From NCBI RefSeq assembly GCF_007981265.1, contig NZ_CP034363.1, positions 4,216,001 through 4,280,000 on the forward strand: a DNA stretch of 64,000 nucleotides. Reading direction: 5' to 3'. The notes beneath the pieces are model-generated. The model had not been told where the DNA came from. It was given only the letters and a program-made list of their open reading frames with translations, and ran no database searches. A program made the translations under genes and the position numbers. This document shows, piece after piece, positions 1 to 7,115 of this stretch; the stretch's first letter is position 1; every line of letters begins with the position of its first letter. Source of the DNA: Pantoea sp. CCBC3-3-1. Its GTDB lineage: Bacteria > Pseudomonadota > Gammaproteobacteria > Enterobacterales > Enterobacteriaceae.

Positions 1-708
1 ACGGCTTTTTTCCACTGCTGTCCGCTGTTCGATCATCACGCTTTCCCACGCAAGGCCCGCTTCGGGCTGGCATTGCTACTCAGCATAATTATCACCCCGC
101 TGATTGAGCACAACGTTGTGCTGCATAGGCTGATGAGCTCTCAGACAATCTTGCTGACCGCTGAACAGCTGCTGTGGGGGTTCTTGTTCGGTCAGATACT
201 GAACTGGGTGTTCTGGGCATTGCAAACCGCTGGCACGCTGTTATCGATGAGTATGGGGCTGGGCATGGCCGTGATGAACGATCCCGGCAGCGGCAGTTCG
301 ACCATGGTGATTTCCCAAATCGTCTCTGTTTTTAGCGGGCTGCTGTTTTTCAGCATGGACGGGCATCTGCTGCTGGTCACTATTCTGTTCAAAAGTTTCG
401 CGCTATGGCCGATTAGTCAGGCAATCACGCCCCTGACCCTGAGCTATTTTGTCACCGGCGTGGGCTGGATGATCGCCAGCGCCCTGCTTCTGGCGCTGCC
501 TGCGGCGATCATTATGCTGATCGTGCAGGGTACTTTTGGTCTGCTTAACCGCATTTCGCCCACGCTGAACCTTTTTGCGCTTGGTTTCCCCGTCAGCATG
601 CTGTTCGGGCTGCTTTGTCTGATGCTGCTCGCCAGCCGTATTCCTCAACATTATCTTTCGCTGACCAACGACATCCTGGCTCAGCTCGAACACCTTAAGG
701 TGAACTGA
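1..708 (+). CDS. fliR: FliR, flagellar export gate protein (5' end cut by window edge)
   Basis: The reading frame is open to base 1, so the first 25-30 residues lie outside the window; 235 residues are visible, against about 260 for the family. FliR is an inner-membrane subunit of the flagellar type III export gate, where it assembles with FliP and FliQ. The visible part is almost wholly hydrophobic with several membrane segments. It opens with a family-like stretch (PLFDHH, then PRKARFGLALLL) that resembles the first cytoplasmic loop of FliR. The stop codon overlaps the flhB start by one base (TGATG), which implies translational coupling. The order fliR-flhB-flhA matches lateral or Flag-2 flagellar loci; in the primary E. 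coli system flhBA lies apart from fliR. The rest of the cluster should lie to the left. A virulence-type SctT is less likely, given the neighbouring FlhA. Confidence 0.9.
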   Translation, partial: TAFFHCCPLFDHHAFPRKARFGLALLLSIIITPLIEHNVVLHRLMSSQTILLTAEQLLWGFLFGQILNWVFWALQTAGTLLSMSMGLGMAVMNDPGSGSSTMVISQIVSVFSGLLFFSMDGHLLLVTILFKSFALWPISQAITPLTLSYFVTGVGWMIASALLLALPAAIIMLIVQGTFGLLNRISPTLNLFALGFPVSMLFGLLCLMLLASRIPQHYLSLTNDILAQLEHLKVN

Positions 709-1838
709 TGTCAGGCTGCGGTGATAAAAGCGAACAACCGACGCAAAACCGATTGCGCCACTCCCGTGAGCAAGGCGATATCGCGCGTTCGAGAGATCTG
801 GGGACGGCAGCCAGCCTGATCGTTGGCCTGGCAACACTGAGCGCTTTTTTTCCTTACTATCTGCAACTGATGCACAGCACGTTTATCGCGCTACGTCAGA
901 TCGCCAGCCATATCAACGACGAAGGCGCGCTACGTGAGTTTATGTTGCTCAACGTGCTGGTTATTTTGAAAGTGCTGGCAACCTTAATCCCCATTCCGAC
1001 CGTCTGTTGCCTGGCTAATCTGATCCCCGGCGGCTGGATCTTCGTCCCTGCCCGCCTGCTGCCCGATTTTAATAAAATGAGTCCGCTGGCAGGCGTAAAA
1101 CGGCTGTTCAGCCAGCAACACTATTATGAGGTGCTGAAAACGCTCCTGAAAGGCACGGTGCTGCTGTCGCTGCTGGCCTTTACCCTTTTTCAGCAACTCC
1201 CCGCGCTATTGGATCTCGAAAATCATTTCCTGACCGGAGCGATTGTTTCCGCTCTTCAGCACTATGCCGGGATTATGCAGCAGTTCATTATCATCATCGT
1301 GCTGTTTGCCTTTATTGACCTGCCGATCGGTCACTTTATGTTTATTAAAAAGTTGCGGATGAGTAAGAAAGAGGTACGCGACGATGCTAAAAATCAGGAA
1401 GGCATTCCTCAGGTAAAAAGCCGCCTGCGCCAGCGGCAACGCCAGATGGCAATGGGGCAAGTATCCAGCAAAGTATCCGGGGCAAACGTGGTGATCGTAA
1501 ACCCGACGCATTATGCGGTGGCGCTAAAATATGCCCCCGAAAAGGCCGCCGCACCTTATATCGTGGCAAAAGGAATCGATGAGACTGCCCTGTTAATCTG
1601 CAAGGCCGCACGGCAGCATCAGATTGAAATCGTGGAGTTTCCTTCACTGGCGCGTTCGATTTATCACAGCACAAGCGTCAATCAACAAATTCCTGCCTCC
1701 CTCTTTCGGCCGATAGCGCACATTCTTTCGTACGTCATGCAATTAAAGGCCTGGCGGAAGGGAGAAGGCGCAAAGCCCCGGCTGGATTTACGCACCCCTA
1801 TTCCTGAATACGGAACGGATAAGCATGCCAAAATTTAA
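708..1838 (+). CDS. flhB: FlhB, flagellar export switch protein (Flag-2/lateral type)
   Basis: FlhB is the inner-membrane export component that cleaves itself to switch substrate class from rod/hook to filament. At 376 residues it has the family length. The N-terminus has the family pattern of a polar, arginine-rich start followed by four membrane segments up to about residue 215. The autocleavage motif Asn-Pro-Thr-His is intact at residues 265-268, so the protein should still process. The start ATG overlaps the fliR stop by one base, and the 3' end overlaps flhA by 14 bases. The three genes therefore form a tight operon. SctU proteins share the NPTH motif, but the flagellar-type FlhA partner favours a flagellar role. 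A second flagellar set is inferred from gene order, since the primary flagellar locus is not in view. Confidence 0.93.
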   Translation: MSGCGDKSEQPTQNRLRHSREQGDIARSRDLGTAASLIVGLATLSAFFPYYLQLMHSTFIALRQIASHINDEGALREFMLLNVLVILKVLATLIPIPTVCCLANLIPGGWIFVPARLLPDFNKMSPLAGVKRLFSQQHYYEVLKTLLKGTVLLSLLAFTLFQQLPALLDLENHFLTGAIVSALQHYAGIMQQFIIIIVLFAFIDLPIGHFMFIKKLRMSKKEVRDDAKNQEGIPQVKSRLRQRQRQMAMGQVSSKVSGANVVIVNPTHYAVALKYAPEKAAAPYIVAKGIDETALLICKAARQHQIEIVEFPSLARSIYHSTSVNQQIPASLFRPIAHILSYVMQLKAWRKGEGAKPRLDLRTPIPEYGTDKHAKI

Positions 1839-3921
1839 TTTCCGCCAGATCGTGGCGCTGTTGGGACAAAGCCCTTTTGGCGTACCGCTGCTGCTGCTCT
1901 GCGTGCTGGCCATGGTGATACTACCGCTGTCGCCACTGGTGCTGGACGTGCTGTTCACCTTCAACATCGTGCTGGCGATTATGGTGCTGCTGGCCAGCGT
2001 TAACAGCCGACGCCCGCTGGATTTCTCCGTTTTTCCTACCCTGCTGCTGATTACTACATTGATGCGGCTGACCCTCAACGTCGCATCCACCCGCGTAGTG
2101 CTGCTGAAAGGACATGAGGGGGTGGGAGCCGCCGGTAAAGTGATTGAAGCGTTCGGCAATGTGGTGATTGGCGGCAACTTTGTGGTGGGCTTCGTGGTGT
2201 TTATCATCCTGATGATCATCAACTTTGTGGTGGTGACCAAAGGTGCCGAGCGTATTTCGGAAGTGTCGGCCCGCTTCACGCTGGATGCATTGCCTGGCAA
2301 GCAAATGGCGATTGATGCCGACCTCAATGCCGGTCTGATTAATCAGCAACAGGCCCGATTACGTCGCCGTGAGGTTGCTAACGAAGCCGATTTTTATGGC
2401 GCAATGGATGGCGCATCGAAGTTTGTGCGTGGCGATGCCATTGCCGGGATCATGATCCTGCTGATCAACGTTATTGGCGGGATGTTGATCGGGATCTTTA
2501 AACACAATCTGGATGCCGGCCAGGCATTTGAACAATATGTATTGCTGACGATTGGCGACGGACTGGTCGCTCAGATCCCTTCGCTACTGCTCGCCACCGC
2601 GGCGGCCATCATTGTGACCCGTGTGAGCGACGACGACAGCGCCGGTATTGCCGATGAAATCAAGAATCAGCTGCTGGCAAAGCCTGCCACGCTGTGTACC
2701 GCCGCTTTTGTCATGTTCGTGCTGGCGATAGTGCCCGGCATGCCCCATTTCGTGTTTCTCGCCTTTACCGCGCTGATGCTGTTTATTGCCTGGCGGCAAT
2801 ATCGCGTGGTTCAGCCAGCACGGCAAAACGATGAGGAGATCACGCAGGCGCCAGATGATAATGAAAGCGTCGGTATCAGCTGGCAGAGCATCCCGCTTGT
2901 TGAGCCGCTGAGCCTCTGTCTTGGCTATAAGCTGGTTACGCTGATGGATAAATCCAGCGGCACCCCGCTGGCTCAGCGCGTAAGATCCGTCCGACAACTT
3001 ATCTCGGAAACCAGCGGCGTGCTGCTGCCGGAGATCGCTCTTCACGAAGATTTCTGCCTGAAGCCGGTTCAGTATGAGATCAAAGTCAACGGGTTACGAA
3101 CGGCGCTGGGAGAAGTGCATCCGAACCGATTAATGGCGATCCCAACGGCGGCGCTTTATGGCGAGATAGAAGGCCTGCGCGACACCGATCCGGCTTGTGG
3201 CCTGGCCGTCACCTGGATTATGCCGGATGAAAAAGCCAGCGCGCTGAGTCTTGGCTATCAGGTAGTGGATTGTGCCAGCGTTATTGCCACGCATCTTCAT
3301 CAGGTGGCGCGCGAGCATCTGCCCGAGCTGTTTAATTACGATGATATTACCTTTTTCAATCAGCGACTTGCAGAGACAGCTCCCCGTCTGGCTGATGATT
3401 TGAATAAGGCGCTTTCTTATAGTCTGCAACTGAAAATTTATCGTCTGCTGTTGCAGGAACAGGTTTCACTGAAAGATAGTGTTTCTGTCGCCACCACGCT
3501 GGTTGCAAGCGCAGCGGTGACGAAAGACGCCCTTTTACTGGTTTCCGATGTGCGTTATGCCCTGCGCCGGCGTTTGGTTGCCGCCATCGCGCCCGATAAC
3601 AAACCGCTTTCGGCTTACGCGCTTGCGGCTGAACTGGAAAATCGGCTACTCGGCGCGTTGAGCCAGGCACGGCAGGCGGGCCCGGTCAGTCTCGACAGTT
3701 TCCCGGTAGATCCCACTGTTACAAGCCGGTTGCAGTCTGCTCTGCCCGTCGTGCTGGAGACGCTAAAAGCACAGAATCTGACGGCTGTTTTACTGGTGCA
3801 GCCTCAGCTGCGACCGTTACTCTCCTGCTATGCACGGCAGTTTGCTGCCGGCATGTCGGTGCTCTCATACAATGAAATCCCGGAGGAAACGGATTTGCAG
3901 ATTGTGGGTCACGTCTCCTGA
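1825..3921 (+). CDS. flhA: FlhA, flagellar export gate protein (Flag-2/lateral type)
   Basis: FlhA is the large inner-membrane export-gate protein, whose cytoplasmic domain docks chaperone-substrate complexes. It has 698 residues, as usual for the family. The N-terminal half carries eight or so membrane segments and the well-conserved FHIPEP region (TLMRLTLNVASTR, then GAERISEVSARFTLD, then GDAIAGIMILLINVIGG). The C-terminal half from about residue 330 is soluble. The start lies inside the end of flhB. It is the last gene of the operon: the next gene is on the other strand and ends 21 bases away, with only a weak GGCC/GGCC hairpin between them. This matches the lateral flagellar operon order of fliP-fliQ-fliR-flhB-flhA, where flhA is terminal. 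Confidence 0.94.
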   Translation: MPKFNFRQIVALLGQSPFGVPLLLLCVLAMVILPLSPLVLDVLFTFNIVLAIMVLLASVNSRRPLDFSVFPTLLLITTLMRLTLNVASTRVVLLKGHEGVGAAGKVIEAFGNVVIGGNFVVGFVVFIILMIINFVVVTKGAERISEVSARFTLDALPGKQMAIDADLNAGLINQQQARLRRREVANEADFYGAMDGASKFVRGDAIAGIMILLINVIGGMLIGIFKHNLDAGQAFEQYVLLTIGDGLVAQIPSLLLATAAAIIVTRVSDDDSAGIADEIKNQLLAKPATLCTAAFVMFVLAIVPGMPHFVFLAFTALMLFIAWRQYRVVQPARQNDEEITQAPDDNESVGISWQSIPLVEPLSLCLGYKLVTLMDKSSGTPLAQRVRSVRQLISETSGVLLPEIALHEDFCLKPVQYEIKVNGLRTALGEVHPNRLMAIPTAALYGEIEGLRDTDPACGLAVTWIMPDEKASALSLGYQVVDCASVIATHLHQVAREHLPELFNYDDITFFNQRLAETAPRLADDLNKALSYSLQLKIYRLLLQEQVSLKDSVSVATTLVASAAVTKDALLLVSDVRYALRRRLVAAIAPDNKPLSAYALAAELENRLLGALSQARQAGPVSLDSFPVDPTVTSRLQSALPVVLETLKAQNLTAVLLVQPQLRPLLSCYARQFAAGMSVLSYNEIPEETDLQIVGHVS

Positions 3922-3942
3922 GCCACGGCCTTTATCCGGCCA

Positions 3943-4935
3943 TTAATAATCAAACAGCGAGCGCCATTCAGCGAGCGTTTTTGGCAGCGTTGTCCCCTTT
4001 TCGCTGGTGATTAGCTGCGTCTCAGGCGCGTTGCCATTATCCCTGTCTGGCAGCAGGCGCATTGCCCACATTGTTCCGTCCTGGGTAAACATAATTATCG
4101 CTGCGCGGCGGCTGGCTGCCCCCTTCACTGACAGTGTGACTACGGTAGCGCCCATGCTATCCAAATCAGCGGAATAGACCAGGTTGTTGGCAACATCGAC
4201 GAATTGCTGATAATCCTTACCTGCCAGCTGGCGAAAACGATCGTCCAGCGCTTTGGTGGGAAACACCCCCAGCGATAACAGCGTCGCGGCGGGGCGCGGA
4301 TCGCTTTGGCTTCTGACGTAAGTGCCATCAATGCTCATCCCGCCGCGCATCAACAATTTGCAGCTGCCGTTGCTGTCGCTACGGACGTCAATCTGCCCGT
4401 CGGTACGCGGGATAAACAGCACCGTGCAGCCTGCACCCCACGCAATATTGTCCGCCAGGCCGGTACCGTAAAACATTTTGACATCACCACGCAGGTTAGA
4501 TTTATAGGTTCCTCGCCAGACTTGCGCATCAAAGTTAAACGCCCATTTCGTGGTGTGACTCAGGATAATTTTTCCGCCGTCGCCATGCACCGCCGAGCGG
4601 TTCCACCATTCACCGTCCCAGTTGAATTTTTCCGGGACGTTATAGAGTTGTCCAATGCCCTGTAAATAAGCCCAGCGCAGACAGCTGCTGCTGGCACAGG
4701 CATCGCGCGAGGCCTGCCACTGCTGCATTTCCTGATTTACGCTGGCAGGCTCCGACAGCTTCATGACGTTGCGGTAGGTGTCGTTTAATACCGCGTCCAG
4801 CCAGGAGAGCTGAGGAGAGTCACAAATGGTATTTTCCACAATGCTTGCTGACCTGGCGCAATCGATCGCCAGCGCTGAAGAGGTGCAACCAAAAAATGCC
4901 ACAAGCAGAAAAACGTTTAGCGCCAGTTTCATCAT
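3943..4935 (-). CDS. Secreted LprI/DUF1311-like protein
   Basis: This is a 330-residue exported protein. Residues 1-23 form a signal peptide with a cut likely after Ala-Leu-Ala. A Cys at residue 17 follows Phe-Phe-Gly, which is a poor lipobox. Residues about 24-100 match the N-terminal domain of the lysozyme-inhibitor LprI family (DUF1311): an early DCA, then TICDSP, a DAVLNDTYRN helix and a paired-Cys ACASSSCLR segment. The remaining 220 residues form a second domain that I do not recognise; it looks beta-rich. The start could be either of two adjacent ATGs (4935 or 4932). It stands alone, convergent with flhA. A role in lysozyme resistance would be a guess from the N-terminal domain. Confidence 0.75.
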   Translation of the reverse strand: MMKLALNVFLLVAFFGCTSSALAIDCARSASIVENTICDSPQLSWLDAVLNDTYRNVMKLSEPASVNQEMQQWQASRDACASSSCLRWAYLQGIGQLYNVPEKFNWDGEWWNRSAVHGDGGKIILSHTTKWAFNFDAQVWRGTYKSNLRGDVKMFYGTGLADNIAWGAGCTVLFIPRTDGQIDVRSDSNGSCKLLMRGGMSIDGTYVRSQSDPRPAATLLSLGVFPTKALDDRFRQLAGKDYQQFVDVANNLVYSADLDSMGATVVTLSVKGAASRRAAIIMFTQDGTMWAMRLLPDRDNGNAPETQLITSEKGTTLPKTLAEWRSLFDY

Positions 4936-5097
4936 TATCGGGGCCCGGAAGCAGTTTTGAGAACAGAGAGTATGTCGTCATCTCAGCCATATTTCCTTAA
5001 ACGAACGCAACTGTTATAGCTTTATTTGCATTAACTGTGTCTGCCTCAGGTATACAAACTGTGGTTTACTAAGGCATATACCGAAAGGAGGTGATGA

Positions 5098-5580
5098 GTG
5101 GAAGACGTCAAACAGATACTGCTGCGCGAAATTGACACGCTCAATCGTGAAGAACAGCGCGATAACCGGCCGCGTTTCAGCTTTAACTTTCTGAAAAATC
5201 ATCCCGGGCTCTGGGCATCAATGTATGTCTGTTACGCCCTGACCGTTGCGCTGATTTTTACCACGGAATTTCTCGGCTGGCCCGCTTTCTGGGGCGCGAC
5301 TTTTTTCGTGCTGCTGATGAGCGGATTGATGCTGCTGGATGTGAATCCCCGCTATCGCTTTGAAGATATCGATACGCTTGATCTGCGCGTTTGTTACAAC
5401 GGCGAATGGTATTACGTTCGCACCCTGTCCGAACAGGCGATTAAGGATATCCTTGGCAGCAGCCAGGTGCCGGATAAAGTCAAACAGGGCATTGAGAAGC
5501 TGTTGTCGCTGAAAGGCGAAGTGGACTTCTACGATGTTTATCACCTGGCCTGGGGCCAGCAGCGCGCCTCGGCGGTTTAA
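5098..5580 (+). CDS. ylaC: YlaC family inner-membrane protein
   Basis: This 160-residue protein matches E. coli YlaC along its length, sharing the NHPGL-type segment before the membrane region, the PRYRFEDID motif after it, VCYNGEWY and the C-terminal DFYDVYHLA. Two membrane segments lie at about residues 44-62 and 65-80. Function is unknown; DUF5362/YlaC proteins are small membrane proteins of Enterobacterales. The start is GTG, chosen because it aligns with the family N-terminus and follows an exceptionally strong ribosome binding site (AAGGAGGTGAT at 5086-5096, matching 11 bases of the 16S 3' end). The stop codon overlaps the stop of the convergent ydcR-type gene. Gene order here differs from E. 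coli, where ylaC is near acrAB. Confidence 0.88.
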   Translation: MEDVKQILLREIDTLNREEQRDNRPRFSFNFLKNHPGLWASMYVCYALTVALIFTTEFLGWPAFWGATFFVLLMSGLMLLDVNPRYRFEDIDTLDLRVCYNGEWYYVRTLSEQAIKDILGSSQVPDKVKQGIEKLLSLKGEVDFYDVYHLAWGQQRASAV

Positions 5581-7025
5581 TCGCCACCGTCCTCCTGGGG
5601 CCAGCCAGTCTGGCCCTGGAGCATTTCGGCTATCAGTTTCCCCAGTTTTTCTGCCGCCGCTTCCTGCGTCGCATTCCATTCCCAGGCGCTGTTAAAGCGA
5701 AAATAGTTCGCGTACTGCTCGCCGGAGGAGAACATCTTGCCGGGCGCGATACTGATCTTGTGCTGCAACGCGCGGTAATAAAGTTCGGTGGTATTAATCT
5801 GCGCGGGCAACTCAATCCACAAAAAGTAGCCACCCTGAGAATCATTAATTTTGGCCCCGAGCGGCAAATGCCGCTTTAAAGACAGCCGGGCCTGATTTTT
5901 ACGCTGTTCCAGCGCCTGACGCAGCTTACGTAAATGGCTGTCGTAGCTGCGCGTTCCCAGGTAATTGGCCAGCGCAAGCTGCATCGGCGCGCTGGTCGAA
6001 AGCGTGCTCATCAACTGTAAGCGCTGGATCCGCTGCGCGTGTTTGCCTGCCGCCACCCAACCTACGCGAAAACCCGCCACCAGATTCTTTGAGAAAGAGG
6101 AGCAATGCAGCACGCTGCTCTGCTTTTCAAACGCTTTCGCGGGGAGCGGCTTGTCGCCGCCAAAATAGAGTTCGCTGTAGACATCATCCTCAATCAGCGA
6201 AACCTGATGCTGTTCGAGCAGCGCCACCAGCTGCTGCTTTTTATCCCTTGTGAGCGTACAGCCCACCGGGTTTTGCTGGTTGGTCATCATCCAGCAGGCT
6301 TTGATCGGCCAGCGCTCAAGCGCGCGTGCCAGCTCGTCGAGGTCAATGCCGTGCTGAGGATCGGTGGCAATAGCGACGGCTTTCAGCTGAAGCCGCTCAA
6401 TCACCTGTAACGCGCCATAAAAGCACGGGTTTTCAATCGCGACATAGTCGCCCGGCTCCGTCACCGCCTGCATGCTGAGGTTAAGCGCTTCCATCGCCCC
6501 ATTAGTAATGACAATTTCATCCGGCGAGACCTGAATTCCCTGCAAGGCGTAGCGCTGCGCCAGCGTTTTGCGCAATGCTTCGTTGCCAGGCGGCAAATTA
6601 TTCAGCGCATCGGCAGGTTTAAGCGAGTGCGAGACGGCGCTAAGCGAACGCATCAGCTGACGCTGGGGAAAGAGTTCGGGATCGGGAAAAGCGGAGCCAA
6701 AAGGCACAATTTTGGGGTCGCGGCAGGCCTGAAGAACGTCAAAGATAAAGCCGTTGATATCGACGGATTCGGTCAACTGCACTTTCTGATGACTGGCAGG
6801 TTGACTGAGAAACTCTGCGCGGGGCGCAACGTAATAGCCAGACTGCGGCCGCGACTGGATCCATCCCTGACTTTCCAGCACCTGATAAGCATGCATAACG
6901 GTCATCAGGCTCATGCCGCTTAGCGTTACCTGTTCCCGCAGCGAAGGCAGTTTTTCACCGGGAAGCCAGAGCTCGGCGGAAATCTGCTGCTGGATTTGTG
7001 CAATAAGCTGTTGGTATTTGGCCAA
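5577..7025 (-). CDS. ydcR: MocR-family regulator, YdcR type
   Basis: MocR proteins fuse a GntR winged helix to a fold-type I aminotransferase domain and act as PLP-sensing transcription regulators. Residues about 1-75 form the winged helix (LPSLREQV, SGMS, AYQVLESQGW). The rest is the aminotransferase-like domain with intact PLP features: NPCFYGAL, NQQNPVG, DDVYSELYFG and the lysine motif SSFSKN. It matches E. coli YdcR nearly throughout (VDIN..IFD, FPDP.LFP, NLPPGN). I place the start at TTG 7025 (MAKYQQL) because it aligns with the E. coli start; an upstream in-frame TTG at 7058 would add 11 residues and neither has a good ribosome binding site. The stop overlaps that of ylaC. Likely targets and ligand response are unknown. 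Confidence 0.88.
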   Translation of the reverse strand: MAKYQQLIAQIQQQISAELWLPGEKLPSLREQVTLSGMSLMTVMHAYQVLESQGWIQSRPQSGYYVAPRAEFLSQPASHQKVQLTESVDINGFIFDVLQACRDPKIVPFGSAFPDPELFPQRQLMRSLSAVSHSLKPADALNNLPPGNEALRKTLAQRYALQGIQVSPDEIVITNGAMEALNLSMQAVTEPGDYVAIENPCFYGALQVIERLQLKAVAIATDPQHGIDLDELARALERWPIKACWMMTNQQNPVGCTLTRDKKQQLVALLEQHQVSLIEDDVYSELYFGGDKPLPAKAFEKQSSVLHCSSFSKNLVAGFRVGWVAAGKHAQRIQRLQLMSTLSTSAPMQLALANYLGTRSYDSHLRKLRQALEQRKNQARLSLKRHLPLGAKINDSQGGYFLWIELPAQINTTELYYRALQHKISIAPGKMFSSGEQYANYFRFNSAWEWNATQEAAAEKLGKLIAEMLQGQTGWPQEDGGD

Positions 7026-7115
7026 AACTGTTACGTACCCGATAAGGGAATTTGGCAACTATTATAGGTCTAAAGACGCTGATAAAACAGCGTCCTTTAC
7101 CTGACAGGTGGTCGG

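Noticed and set aside
403..837. Minus-strand ORF across fliR/flhB
   Set aside because: It is antisense to two well-supported flagellar genes, rich in Gln/Arg, and has no family resemblance.
1788..2349. Two minus-strand ORFs antisense to flhA
   Set aside because: Low-complexity Ser/Thr- or His/Gln-rich translations typical of shadows of a hydrophobic membrane gene.
5218..5679. Minus-strand ORF covering ylaC
   Set aside because: Antisense to a recognised gene, no ribosome binding site, no family features.
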